64,000 nucleotides of DNA from Marinithermus hydrothermalis DSM 14884 (GCF_000195335.1 NC_015387.1:1360001-1424000); one strand, 5' to 3'; positions 1 to 9,710 are shown, counted from the stretch's first letter. A program made the numbers and translations. The notes: generated from the letters alone by a model not told the origin.

Positions 1-484
1 CTTCCGCGAGGACCTCAAGGCCATAACGTTCGGCTGCCCGGCGCGAGGCGATCGCCGCCACGCCCGGCTCGGGGTGCTGGGCGAGTTGCCGGGCGGCCCC
101 CGCCGTGTCGTATACTGGCACGCCTTCCAGGTGGTAGCGCGCGAGGAAGCCGTCGCACTGCGCGAGGGCCTGGGGGTGGCTGATGACGCGCCGGACCTCC
201 TCGATCCGGGTGCCTTTGGGAGCGACCAGGCAGTGCTGGACCCGGAGGATCACCTCGCCCACCACGTGCAGGTCGTGCTCGAGGAGGAGGTCGTAGGTTT
301 GGTTGATGCTCCCGGCCAAGGAGTTCTCGACCGGAACCACGCCGCAGTGCACCGCGCCCCCCGCGACCGCCTCGAAGACCTCGTGGAAGGTGGCGTACCC
401 TACCGTTTCCGCGTCGGGGTACGCCGTGAGGGCCGCAGCTTCGCTGAACGCACCTTCCGCCCCCTGGTACGCCACGCGTGTCAT
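1..484 (-). CDS. pheA: Prephenate dehydratase, N-terminal part (cut by window edge)
   Basis: Prephenate dehydratase converts prephenate to phenylpyruvate in phenylalanine synthesis. The 161 codons visible, read from an ATG at 484-482, begin MTRVAYQGAEGAFSEAA and hold the family motifs GAFS (residues 12-15), VVPVENSLAGSI (about 49-60) and ISHPQALAQC (about 101-110), which belong to the prephenate-binding catalytic domain. The usual C-terminal ACT domain that senses phenylalanine would lie beyond position 1. There is no ribosome-binding site. A TATACT box ends 7 nt before the ATG, so the mRNA is probably leaderless, and it shares a palindromic -10 with ruvA on the other strand. The product name rests on motifs and is secure. 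Confidence 0.9.
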   Translation of the reverse strand, partial: MTRVAYQGAEGAFSEAAALTAYPDAETVGYATFHEVFEAVAGGAVHCGVVPVENSLAGSINQTYDLLLEHDLHVVGEVILRVQHCLVAPKGTRIEEVRRVISHPQALAQCDGFLARYHLEGVPVYDTAGAARQLAQHPEPGVAAIASRRAAERYGLEVLAE

Positions 485-491
485 GCCCCTA

Positions 492-499
492 AGTATACT
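492..499. promoter_or_regulatory. Shared palindromic -10 box for pheA (-) and ruvA (+)
   Basis: The sequence AGTATACT is its own reverse complement, so TATACT reads as a -10 box on both strands. Exactly 7 nt separate it from the GTG of ruvA (507) and from the ATG of pheA (484). No good TTGACA-like -35 is evident at 17 nt on either side. Confidence 0.6.
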
Positions 500-506
500 G
501 AAACCC

Positions 507-1088
507 GTGATTCGCTTCCTTCAAGGCCGACTCGTGGATAAGCGCGAGGACCGCGCGGTCATCCTCACCGGGGGGATCGGGTTCGAGGTGTGGTGCCCCA
601 CCCCGACGCTCGAAACCCTGCGCGAGGGGGAGGAGGTCGCGCTCCACACGCGGCTCGTGGTGCGCGAGGACGGGTTCACGCTGTACGGGTTTCATGACCC
701 CGTTTACCTCGAGCTCTTCGACCTCCTGACCTCGGTCTCAGGGGTCGGCCCGCGCGTGGCCCTCGGGATGCTCGCGGCCCTCCCCCCCAGCCTTCTCGGC
801 CGCGCGGTCGCGGAAGGGGACGCAAAAGCCCTCACCGCAGCCCCTGGGGTGGGGAAACGCCTCGCGGAACGGATCGTGCTCGAGCTGCGGCACAAGATCC
901 CCGCGCACCTCACCGCCGGTGGGGGCGCGCACCGCGCGAACCCGAACGCGCACGAGGCGATCGAGGCCCTCGCCGCCCTGGGGTTCCGCGAGGCGCAGGT
1001 CCGCACGGTAGTAGGTACCCTCGCGGCACAAGACCCGGAAGCGCCGGTAGAGGAGTTGATTCGCCGGGCGTTGCGCCAGCTGCGCTAA
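507..1088 (+). CDS. ruvA: Holliday junction branch migration protein RuvA
   Basis: RuvA tetramers bind four-way DNA junctions and recruit the RuvB motor for branch migration in recombinational repair. The 193-aa protein begins VIRFLQGRLVDK, the family's N-terminal OB-fold. It carries two helix-hairpin-helix elements (LTSVSGVGPRVALGML near residue 73 and LTAAPGVGKRLAERIV near 108) and ends with the RuvB-binding domain III (HEAIEALAALGF onward). I place the start at GTG 507 because the family begins at this MIRFxxG position and a TATACT box ends 7 nt upstream. An in-frame ATG at 483 would overlap pheA. Length is normal for the family. ruvC and ruvB are not adjacent. Confidence 0.93.
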   Translation: MIRFLQGRLVDKREDRAVILTGGIGFEVWCPTPTLETLREGEEVALHTRLVVREDGFTLYGFHDPVYLELFDLLTSVSGVGPRVALGMLAALPPSLLGRAVAEGDAKALTAAPGVGKRLAERIVLELRHKIPAHLTAGGGAHRANPNAHEAIEALAALGFREAQVRTVVGTLAAQDPEAPVEELIRRALRQLR

Positions 1089-1099
1089 AGCGCCGCGGG

Positions 1100-1105
1100 T
1101 ATAAT
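1100..1105 (+). promoter_or_regulatory. -10 box (TATAAT) for the histidine kinase gene
   Basis: A consensus TATAAT lies 11 nt before the kinase ATG at 1117. No convincing -35 is seen at 17 nt. A purine-rich GCAAAG precedes the ATG. Confidence 0.5.
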
Positions 1106-1116
1106 GGCGGGCAAAG

Positions 1117-4100
1117 ATGTTTCGTAAAAGAAGGCGGTATCAAGAACCCGTTGATATACTGGCTGAATTTAATGAGGCGCTGCTTTCTTCCCTGGAGCTC
1201 AGGCCTGTCCTGCGCCATCTGCTCGAAGCCGCCCTCGAGACCCTGAACGCGGAACGCACCGCGGTCTTCCTGTACCGCTCGGAAACGGACGAGCTGCGGG
1301 GGGAGGTGGCCACCGGGCGCGGGCAAAACTATACCGTCTCCGCCATCGCCCTGCCCGTGCGCACGCCTGGTGCCATCCAGGACGCGTTCTTCGCCCCGCC
1401 AGAAGGCTTTCTCCAGGACGGCGAGTACCTCGTGCCCATCATCGAGCAGGAAGCTCCAGCCGGAGGACGGCCCCTGTGCTGGATCGACCCTCCCCAGCGC
1501 TGCAACCTCACCCCTAGAATCACTTACGAGGACCGCCCGAAGATCTGCCCGCGCTGCCCTCACTTCGGCAGCCTCGGGGTGCTCTCCGTGGAAGGGCGGC
1601 TCGAGGAGGAAGCTGAACACCTGCTCCCGGTCATGGCCCGCTCCACCGCCCTCGCGGTGCGGAACGCCCGGGTTTTTGAAGAGGTGCAGCTGCACCGCGA
1701 GGAGCTCTCCCGTCACGCACAGCAGCTCGAGCTGATCAACGACCTCGCCCGAAAGGTCATCCGCAACCTGAACCTCGCGGACATCCTGCGCACCCTCGCC
1801 GCACGGCTACACAAGGACTTCGGGTACTACCGCGTCACCATCGCGATCAATCAAAACGGCACCCTCCGGGGGTACCTCACCCTCGTGGAGGGCCGGGAGT
1901 ACTGGACCCGCGAGCGCACCCGGATCCACATCCCCATCACCCAATCCGACGACCCCTTCGCGCGCGCGGCACGCTCCCGACGCCCCGTGATCGCACAGAC
2001 GGAGGACCTACCCCCCCTGGGTGGACGTCACCTCCATGGGGTACGTGCCCATCACGGCCTACATCCCGATCTCCGCAGAAGAAGAAGTGATCGGCGTGGT
2101 GGCCGTGGATTACGGGCCAAACGGCCAGCATGTCGACGAAGAGGAACTGAGCTACATCGAGATCCTGGCGAATATCGCTGGCATCGCGATCAAAAACGCC
2201 CAAGCCTACCAGGAGCTTAACCGACTGGTCACCGCGCTGCGCGAGGAACAGACGACCCTCGAAGCCCGCGTGCGGGAGCTTGAGACTCTCACCCAAGCCA
2301 GCCGGGCGTTGCGCGAAGCGGAAACTCCCTTGGATGTCGCGGAGCGGCTCGTTGAGCTGGCGCCGGCCCTCCTGCCCGCGCACGGGGCCGCGGTGCTGTT
2401 CCTCGAGGGGGAGCACCTCAGGGTCGTGGCGACCCACGGGAGTTTCCGTTCCGCGCAAGGACGCCACGTCCCGCAAGGGGGAGGCCCGGCCTGGGAGGTG
2501 CTCGAGCGCGGCACCACCCTCACCTCCCAGGCTTTCGCGCCCGGCACCCAGGTCCTGACCCCCCTCCACACCCCCGAGGGGAACGTTCTCGGGGTGCTCG
2601 CCATCGGCCGAGAGGAGGCGCACCCCTACACCCCTCACGAGGTTCGCTTGGCGGAGGTATTGGCCGAAGCTGGCGCGACCGCCCTCCTGCGCGCGCAGCG
2701 CGACCGCGAAGCGCGTCTGCTCCTCGAAGGGGCGTTGTTCGTCACGACGGAACGGGACCCCACCACCCTCGCCCAGGTCTTCGCGCACATCCTCGCCCGC
2801 GTCCTGGGGCAGGGGCGGGCCGGAGTCTGGCTCAACCCGGAGGGCGACGCGCCCTACACCCTACTCGGGGCCGCCCACCTCCCGCGCGAAACGCGGGAAG
2901 CCCTGAACCCGCACCCCCTCGATCCCGACCAGGAAGGCTGGGCGAACCAGGCCGCCACCGCGCAAACGCCCGTCACCACCCGTGCCGTAACGCTCGCCCC
3001 GGGCCCCGTAGAAACGCAAATTCGCGAAGCGCTGGGGAGCGAGGTGCTGCTGGTCGTTCCCATCCCCGGGTTCGGCATCGCCTACCTCGCCCCCACAGAA
3101 CCCCGCCTCGGGTTCTCCGATCACGAGCTTCAGGTGTGCGCTACCCTCGCCCGCCTCCTGTCCGCTGGGCTCGAGCGCAGCCGGCTCGAGCGCGAACAGG
3201 CCCGGCGTGCTAAGGAGCGCGAAGCGGCCGCCGCGGTGGGCGAAGCCGTGCTCTCCACGCACGCACCCGAGCCGCTCCTCGAGCGGCTGGCCGAGCTGAG
3301 CCTCGCGTACGCGCAGGCCGACGGGGCGTACCTCGCGGTATTCCACGGAACAAAAACGCGGTTTGTGGCCACCTCCGGAGCGTTCGCCGAAACGGTGCGC
3401 ACCCTGCCGCCCTTCGACGCGCACCCGCTGCCCTCGTACCTCTTACACGCAGCGGCCCAGCCCGTGCCCGACCTGGGCAGCCTCCCCCTCTTCCCCCAGA
3501 ACCCCTTCCCCACCCCCCTTCCCGGCCTGCTTCTACCCCTGCAAGCCCACGAGCGCCTGATCGGAGCGCTGATCCTCGCCCGGAAGAACCGCCCCTTCAC
3601 CCAAGAGGACACCGCCTGGGTCCACCTTCTCCGCACCCCCTTGGCTCTGGCCGTGCAAAGCGCCATCACCCAGGCCGACCTCGAGGCGTACACGCGCGCC
3701 GCTGAAGTGCGGGCCGCTATCGGCGAGGCGCTCGTGCGGGAACCGGAGGCAGAGCGCGGGGCGATCATCTGCGAAACGCTCGGGCAGTACCTGGACGTGC
3801 CGCACGCTTGGGTCTTCCTGACCCGCCCTCCCGAGTCCCGCCTTGCCCTCTTTGGTCGGTACGGCCCTGACCTTCAAAACCCCAGCGTCTTGCGCAGGCT
3901 CGCCGAACAAGCCGTGCGTCAGGATACCCCCGTGGTGCACCAGGATCTCACGCCTGAGCTACCGTTCGCGGCCGCTCTTCCCCTCAAAGCCCACGGCGAG
4001 ACGAGCGGGGTGCTGCTCCTTGCGAGTCAAACTCCCATCCCCTCCGAGACCCTCGCCAAAGCCGCGAACGTCACCGACATGCTCGGCCTCGCCCTGGACG

Positions 4101-5476
4101 CCCTCAAACTCCACCAGGCGCTCACCCAGGAGCGCGCGAAGCTCCAGGACGCGCTCGAGTACATGGGCGACTGCGTCATCGTACTGGAGGGCGACATGGG
4201 GTTCGCGAACCTCGCGGCTCGGGAGGCCTTGGGTCTCCCCTGGCGCGTGCGCACCGAGGACCTCCCCCCACCCCTCCTACCCGCCCTTGAGGAGAAGGAG
4301 CTCGAGGTGCAGCTCAAGGAACGGTTCTACTCGGCCATCGGCACCCGGAAGGGAGAGCTCACGATCCTGGTGTTGCGCGACCTGACCGAGCGCAAGCGGG
4401 CCGAGGCCGCCTTGAGGGAGAGCGAGGAGCGGTACCGCCAGCTGGTGGACGCCTCTCCGGTGCCGATCGCGGTGCATACCGGGAAACGGTTCGTGTACGC
4501 GAACGCCGCGGCCGCTCGCCTGCTTGGGGCCGAGCACCCCTCCGAGTTGATCGGGAGGGAGGTGCTGGAGTTCGTGCACCCCGACTCCCTTCCCGCAGTT
4601 CGGGAACGCATCGCCCAACTCATGGCCGGCGCAGAGGAGGTGGGGCTCGCCGAAGAGGAGCTGGTCCGGTTGGACGGCCGCGTGATCCACGTCGAGGCGA
4701 TCGGCCGGCGCACCGAGTACATGGGCGCGCCGGCGATCCAGGTAGCCTTTCACGACATCACCGCTCAAAAGGCCGCGGAGCGGATGAAGAGCGAGTTCAT
4801 CTCCGCCGTTTCGCACGAGCTACGCACGCCCTTGGCTTCGATCATGGGGTTTACGCAGCTCCTCCTCGAGGAGCAGGTCTCCGAGGAGGAGGCTCGTGAG
4901 TTCATCCGCATCATTCACGACAACAGCCAGCGGCTGAAGAACATGGTGGACAACCTGCTCGACACCTCTCGCCTCGAGGCCGGCCGCTTCGCGGTCTATC
5001 CTAAACCCACCCCTCTCACCCCGCTGTTGGAGGATATCGCCAAGAGCTTTTTAAGCTGGGCGCAGCTTTCGAACATCACGTTCGAGCGCGAAATCCCCGA
5101 GCTGCCTTGCGCGAACGTGGACCCGGAACGCATCGGGCAGGTGGTCATGAACCTCTTATCCAACGCCTTCAAGTTCACGCCCCAAGGGGGGAAGGTCACG
5201 CTGCGGGCCTGGGTGGAGGCCGGGCAGGTGTACATCCAGGTGCAGGATACCGGTAAGGGCATCGCGAAGGAAGAGCTGCCGCACCTGTTTAAGCGGTTCT
5301 CCCGCACCCAAAGCGCGGTGGGGCAGGGGATCGCGGGTACCGGCCTTGGCCTGTACATCTCCAAGGCGATCGTCGAGGCGCACCAGGGGCGCATCTGGGC
5401 GGAGTCCACGCCCGGCCAGGGCGCGACCTTTACCTTCACCCTTCCCCTGGAGGAGAACGCCCCGCATAATGGGTAG
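1117..5476 (+). CDS. Multi-GAF/PAS sensor histidine kinase, frameshifted in a C7 tract
   Basis: Orphan sensor kinase of about 1450 residues with no membrane segment or neighbouring response regulator. Order: N-terminal GAF domain (residues about 15-195) with four Cys at 121, 129, 144 and 147; several further GAF-like repeats; a PAS domain (ERYRQLVDASPVPIAVH); the phospho-acceptor helix SHELRTPLASIMGF; and the ATPase domain with N box (NLLSNAFKFTP), G1 (DTGKGIAKEE) and G2 (GTGLGLYISKAIV). The frame is broken. Residues up to DLPP are read from 1117, then frame +2 continues WVDVTSMGYVPITAYIP from 2018. The seven C at 2011-2017 would restore one protein if they were six. This is either sequence error, slippage at the C7 run, or a real split. 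FemX follows 2 nt later, so co-transcription is likely. Confidence 0.85.
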
Positions 5477-5478
5477 GC

Positions 5479-6501
5479 GTGTTGAGCGTACGCGCGATCC
5501 ATGACCCCGAAGCCTGGAACCGGCTAGTCTCGGGGTTCCCCGTTACCAGCGCCCTTCAATCCTGGGGTTGGGGGGAGGTCAAACGCCTGAGCGGTTGGGA
5601 GCCCTTCCGACTGGCCGTCTTCGAGGACGACGTACCCGTCGCGGCCGCGCAGGTCCTCCAGCGGCGGTTCGCTGGTCCGCTCGCCATGCTTTACGCGCCG
5701 CGCGGTCCGGCCCTACGGGCGATCGAAGACCTGCCCCGCGTCGCCGAAGCGCTCGCCCAATGGGCGGGGCGGGGCGTGTACCTCAAGCTCGAGCCTGAGG
5801 TGGGCTGGCCGGCGGAGGCGCCGCCGCCGGAGTTCGCACCGCTCGTTCTGGAGGAGACGATCCAACCCGAGTACTCCTTGTGGGTGGACCTCACGCTGGA
5901 TCCGGACGCGGTCCTGGCCCGCATGAAGCCTAAAACCCGCTACAACATCCGCCTTTCCGCCCGCAAGGGGGTGGTGGCCGCGGTCGAAGAGGACTTTGAG
6001 GCCTTCTGGGCCTTGTTCACCGAAACCAACCAACGAGCGAAATTACTCCAGCATGATAGAAGCTATTATGAGGCCGTCCTGCGGGAGATGAACCAGCCCC
6101 ATGGCGCGGCCTTCCTCTCCATCGCCCGCCTCGAGGGCAAGCCCCTTTCGGCCGGGTTGTTCGTGGCGTTCGCGGGGAAGGTGGATTACCTCTACGGCGG
6201 GTCCAGCCGAGCGCACAAGAACGTCATGGCGCCCTACGCGATGCACTGGAACGCGATGCAGTGGGGCATGGAGCGCGGCTACCGCGTCTACGACCTCTGG
6301 GGGGTGCCGCGCGTCCTTTCCCCGGAATCCCACGCCTACGGCATCTACCGCTTCAAGGAAGGGTTCGGCGGGGCACGCGTGCGCTTTCCGGCGTACGACT
6401 ACCCCCTCTCCCCCCTGTACACCCCCCTCAAGCGCGCCCTGCGCCTCCGGAAAGACTTCATGAACTGGCGGATGAGGGGCACGCGCCGCGACGTGCTGTA
6501 A
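5479..6501 (+). CDS. FemABX-family peptidoglycan bridge aminoacyltransferase
   Basis: FemABX enzymes transfer aminoacyl groups from aminoacyl-tRNA to the lipid II stem peptide, building the interpeptide bridge. The 340-aa protein has the duplicated GNAT-like layout: SALQSWGWGEVKR near residue 24, RMKPKTRYNIRLSARKG near 147, and the conserved VDYLYGGSS and YRVYDLWGVPR motifs in the second half. The C-terminal FKEGFGGARVRFPAYDYPLSP is also typical. The start is GTG 5479, 2 nt after the kinase stop, with GGTAGG as a weak ribosome-binding site, so the two are probably translated together. Thermus-group peptidoglycan carries glycine bridges, which fits. The amino acid added cannot be read from sequence. 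Confidence 0.85.
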   Translation: MLSVRAIHDPEAWNRLVSGFPVTSALQSWGWGEVKRLSGWEPFRLAVFEDDVPVAAAQVLQRRFAGPLAMLYAPRGPALRAIEDLPRVAEALAQWAGRGVYLKLEPEVGWPAEAPPPEFAPLVLEETIQPEYSLWVDLTLDPDAVLARMKPKTRYNIRLSARKGVVAAVEEDFEAFWALFTETNQRAKLLQHDRSYYEAVLREMNQPHGAAFLSIARLEGKPLSAGLFVAFAGKVDYLYGGSSRAHKNVMAPYAMHWNAMQWGMERGYRVYDLWGVPRVLSPESHAYGIYRFKEGFGGARVRFPAYDYPLSPLYTPLKRALRLRKDFMNWRMRGTRRDVL

Positions 6502-6554
6502 CCAGCGGCGATCGAAGTTTAGCGAAGTTTCACGCTTTTCAGGGCCATCCTGCC

Positions 6555-6560
6555 TAGATT
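6555..6560 (+). promoter_or_regulatory. -10 box (TAGATT) for a leaderless lptC-like mRNA
   Basis: TAGATT ends 6 nt before the GTG at 6567 and there is no ribosome-binding site. A short direct repeat, CGAAGTTTAGCGAAGTTT (6513-6530), lies just upstream in place of a clear -35. Confidence 0.5.
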
Positions 6561-6566
6561 GGGAGC

Positions 6567-7139
6567 GTGGTTCGGTACGCCTTGGTCGTACTCGTCCTCA
6601 TCGGGGTCGCCTCCTACTACTTCGCTCGCCTTCCCGTCCCCACCCCCACACCGCCCAGCACGGGCGTGACGCTCGAGGAGGTGGACCTCACCCTGTTCCC
6701 CAGCGCGGACCCTGAGGCCCGCTGGACATTCCACGCGGCTCGCGTGGAGCACAACCCCGCCCGGCGCGAATCCACGGTGTACGGGCTCGAGGCAGGCGCG
6801 CGGTACGTGGGGGAGGAGCTTGATCTTACCTTGCACGCTCCGGAGGTCGTGATCGACCGCAACGACAACCTGCGGCTGCCTTACGCTACGGTGGTGATCC
6901 CGCGGTACGAGTGGGAGATCCAGCTGGGCAGCCCCGAGATCCGCACGCCCGTCTACATCCGACAAAACGAGGGGTTCGTCGCCCCCACCATGCGCCTTAA
7001 AGGACCGGGCATCCGCATGATCGGGCGCAATTTTCGCTCGGACTTCGCCCTGGAGGAGATGACGGTGGAGAACGGGTGCGACCAAGCCAAGCTCGAGGGA
7101 GACTTTGAGGAAAGCGAGGTAGAGTGCGATGCGTTCTAG
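6567..7139 (+). CDS. LptC-like bitopic envelope protein
   Basis: The 190-aa protein has one N-terminal membrane segment (about residues 4-19, ALVVLVLIGVASYYFARL) followed by a beta-rich extracytoplasmic domain, as in LptC/YrbK, the inner-membrane bridge protein of the lipopolysaccharide exporter. Family identity is inferred from layout, length and its position before two OstA/LptA-like genes, because sequence motifs in this family are weak. The next gene starts 11 nt inside this one. Two Cys near the C-terminus (NGCDQ and EVECDAF) could form a disulphide. Thermales lack classical lipopolysaccharide, so the cargo is probably another outer-membrane glycolipid. The start is GTG 6567 with a -10 box 6 nt upstream. 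Confidence 0.6.
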   Translation: MVRYALVVLVLIGVASYYFARLPVPTPTPPSTGVTLEEVDLTLFPSADPEARWTFHAARVEHNPARRESTVYGLEAGARYVGEELDLTLHAPEVVIDRNDNLRLPYATVVIPRYEWEIQLGSPEIRTPVYIRQNEGFVAPTMRLKGPGIRMIGRNFRSDFALEEMTVENGCDQAKLEGDFEESEVECDAF

Positions 7140-8025
7140 GGTGATGCTGTTCCTGATGACCGGTCTGCTGGCCGCGGGACTCGCGGCGAGCGGAGGCCGC
7201 ATCCTCACGATCAAGTACGACGGCACGCGCAGCGGCAACCTGCGATTTGGGCCGTGGACCTACGAGAGCTCGCGCCCCGATGGAGTACACGGCCAGGTGG
7301 GGGACCTGGAGATCTTCGCGCCGCGCGCGGTGCTCGAGGCCCCCGAAGGCAAGAGCATGCAGGAGGCCGAGGGCGAACGAACCGCGACGTTCGAGGGCGA
7401 GGTCGTCGTGAAGCGAGGGCGCGTCACCGCGCGCGGCCCTCGCCTCGTGTATAGCGAAGCGACAGGGGTGGGCGTCCTCGAGGGGCCGGCCGAGATGCGG
7501 CAGGAGCCCGCGCGGGAAGGGGAGGACCCGGTCGAGGTGCAAGCCGACAAGATGACCTTTGACGTGGATGCGGACGTCTCCACGAGCGAGGGGTCGGTGC
7601 GCCTCACGAGCGGCAACCAGGAGGGCACGGCGGACCTCGTGTACTACGAGGAGGAGCGCGGCCTCGCGGTGTTCAGCATGCGTGAAGGCACCGTCACCCT
7701 GGTGCGCCGGCGTAGCGGCGAGCAGGGAGACCTCGTCATTCAGGCGCGGGAGGTGCGCAGCCTCACCCGGGAAAAGCAACTCATCGCGACTGGCGGCGTG
7801 ACCCTGGTGGACGGCGAGATCACCACCACGGGAGACGCCCTGTACTACGACGACAACGAGGGGACCGCGATCATCATCGGCAGCCCCGCCGTCAGCAAGA
7901 ACGCAGCGGAAGGCCTCACTCTCTCGGCCGGGACGCTCCTGCACGACGTGAAGAAACACCGGGTGCAGGCGTACCGCAAGCCCTTCGAGCTGCCCGAAGC
8001 GACCTTCGCGAAACAAGGGGAGTGA
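7129..8025 (+). CDS. OstA/LptA-like periplasmic protein (first copy)
   Basis: A 298-aa exported protein with a signal peptide ([21 protein letters not shown]) and then repeated beta-strand units of the OstA/LptA jellyroll type, seen as alternating phrases such as [45 protein letters not shown] and [23 protein letters not shown]. In Gram-negative bacteria LptA polymerises into the periplasmic bridge that carries lipopolysaccharide. Here the cargo is unknown. The gene overlaps the LptC-like gene by 11 nt and the next OstA-like gene by 4 nt, so the three form one translationally coupled cassette. The family call comes from the repeat pattern and context rather than a signature residue. Confidence 0.7.
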   Translation: MRSRVMLFLMTGLLAAGLAASGGRILTIKYDGTRSGNLRFGPWTYESSRPDGVHGQVGDLEIFAPRAVLEAPEGKSMQEAEGERTATFEGEVVVKRGRVTARGPRLVYSEATGVGVLEGPAEMRQEPAREGEDPVEVQADKMTFDVDADVSTSEGSVRLTSGNQEGTADLVYYEEERGLAVFSMREGTVTLVRRRSGEQGDLVIQAREVRSLTREKQLIATGGVTLVDGEITTTGDALYYDDNEGTAIIIGSPAVSKNAAEGLTLSAGTLLHDVKKHRVQAYRKPFELPEATFAKQGE

Positions 8026-9014
8026 CCGTGGCGCGGTGGGGCGGGTGGGTGCTCCGGGCGACGCCCTTGATCTTGATGGCGTGGGGGCTCTCGCAGGCGG
8101 ACCTGCGCCCCACCATCACCCTGGAGCGCGGCGAGAAAACGATCCGCGCGGTCAAGAACGGCCCGGACGAGGCGGGAGTGCCGCTTTTCATCGAGTACGA
8201 GGACCTCGTCCGCGGCCCCCTCGAGGCCCTGGACCCCGCCACGGGCGTGCTTATGGTCAACGGCACCGCCTACTACACGGACGCGAAGACGGTTTGGGAA
8301 GGCAGCGTGGAGGCCCAGGACTGGGTGGAGGTGGTGTATAACGCCGACCTCCAGGACGCCCAAGGCCGCCCCTACGCGATCCGGGTCGCGGCCATCCCGC
8401 CCGCTGCGGCCCCGGAAGCGAAGACCCGAACCCGGTTGCTGCTCTTCGATCCGGAACCGTACCGGGTGGAGGTCACCTTCGGGACCCGCACCGTCGCGTA
8501 CGCCCACATCGCCCTGGTGGAACGCGTCAAGGACGAGCGGGAAACCCTGGTCCTCGCGGACGGCACGGCCACCTACCTCGAGGCGGAGGACACGTTCGCG
8601 GTGGCGTTCGCCGACACCCCCCAGGCCGTCGAGGTGCGCCAAGGGGAAAGCGTGGTGTTCGGCACTCGGCTGGAGTACGACAACACCACCGGTCTCGCGG
8701 CGATCACGGGACCGATACGTTTCGAACGCGCAGGGGATCCGCCCATCCACGGCACGGCGCAATCCATGACGTACAACGTGGACGATGAAACCCTCACCCT
8801 GCAGGGTGCGGTGCAACTGGTGCAAGGAGAACGCACCACCCGCGCGGCCCAGGCCGTGGTGCGGGAGGAGGAGGGGCTGGCCTTCCTCTACGGGGATCCC
8901 GTGGCCAGCGAAGGACCGCACGGCCAGGTGGAAGGCCGGATGGTGCGCTACCACCTCGAGAGCGGGGAGCTCGTGGTGCTCGAGGGCGTCACCGGGATCT
9001 TCGAGGACCGCTAG
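8022..9014 (+). CDS. OstA/LptA-like periplasmic protein (second copy)
   Basis: A 330-aa exported protein with an N-terminal hydrophobic leader ([18 protein letters not shown]) and OstA-type strand repeats (for example [46 protein letters not shown] and [20 protein letters not shown]). The GTG start overlaps the preceding stop as GTGA. The product resembles the first OstA-like gene in plan but not closely in sequence, so this is an old duplication or two distinct partners. The stop codon (9012-9014) overlaps the restored stop of the opposing CBS-ACT gene. Probably the third component of an envelope glycolipid transport line, which is an inference from neighbours. Confidence 0.65.
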   Translation: MTVARWGGWVLRATPLILMAWGLSQADLRPTITLERGEKTIRAVKNGPDEAGVPLFIEYEDLVRGPLEALDPATGVLMVNGTAYYTDAKTVWEGSVEAQDWVEVVYNADLQDAQGRPYAIRVAAIPPAAAPEAKTRTRLLLFDPEPYRVEVTFGTRTVAYAHIALVERVKDERETLVLADGTATYLEAEDTFAVAFADTPQAVEVRQGESVVFGTRLEYDNTTGLAAITGPIRFERAGDPPIHGTAQSMTYNVDDETLTLQGAVQLVQGERTTRAAQAVVREEEGLAFLYGDPVASEGPHGQVEGRMVRYHLESGELVVLEGVTGIFEDR

Positions 9015-9659
9015 CCGCGGGGCTCGGTGTGGCGCACCTCGATCACGGTCTCCCCCGCCGCCCGTAAGCGCTCCGCGACCGACTCGGTCGCCTCCCCGGT
9101 CACGCACGCGGATCACCAGCCGGCGCTTCCCATCAAGCCGCCCCACGGTGGCCACGGAGATGATGTTGCTCGGTTTGATCGCGCGCGCCGCCTGTTCCAG
9201 CACCCCCGGCCGGTCCTCCATATCCACGGTCAGGCGGACCCCGCCCTCCTTGAGGCCCATCACCTCGATGAAGGCCTTCAGGACGTCCGTGATGGTGATG
9301 ATGCCCACGAGCTTTCCGTCCTCGAGGACCGGAAGCCCCCCGACCTTGTACTCCTCCATGAGCAAAGCGGCTTCCTCGAGCGGCTCGTCCGCCGTCACGG
9401 TGATGACCGGCTTGGCCATCACCTCGCTGACGCTCAGCTTGGAGAGAAGGTAGTTCAGCTCCCAGATGGAAAGGGTCGTGGCTTTGGAGGGCATCGCGTC
9501 CTTGAGATCCTTGTCCGTCACGATGCCCACCAGCTTCCCGTCCTGCATCACGGGAAGGCGCCGGAACCCCTGCTCCTTGAGCAGCTTGATCGCGTCAATC
9601 ACCGGGGTGTCCGGCGTGATCGTGACCGGGGCCGGGGTCATCCAGTCGCGTACCAGCAT
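9011..9659 (-). CDS. CBS-pair plus ACT domain protein, frameshifted near its C-terminus
   Basis: AcuB-like protein of about 215 residues with two CBS motifs ([19 protein letters not shown] and [17 protein letters not shown], each followed by LPVxxDGKLVGIxT) and an ACT domain ([21 protein letters not shown]). CBS pairs bind adenine nucleotides and ACT domains bind amino acids, so a regulatory role is likely, with target unknown. In the frame starting at 9659 the ACT domain runs into an Arg/Gly-rich tail after VIRVRD. Removing one base from the run of four C at 9094-9097 restores [18 protein letters not shown] and a stop at 9013-9011. This is probably a 1-nt sequence error or a recent mutation. 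The gene is convergent with the OstA-like gene. Confidence 0.75.
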
Positions 9660-9710
9660 ACGTGCCTCCCTTCTTCATCCTCATTGTATCCGATATGCTT
9701 TACGCGCACG

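Noticed and set aside
2021-2023. A GTG start at 2021 giving the second half of the kinase as a separate gene
   Set aside because: It lies in the middle of a GAF domain whose first half is directly upstream in another frame, and has no ribosome-binding site. A frameshift explains it better.
7845-9010. The 400-residue C-terminal extension of the CBS-ACT frame
   Set aside because: It is antisense to the two OstA-like genes and arises only because of the frameshift near 9094.
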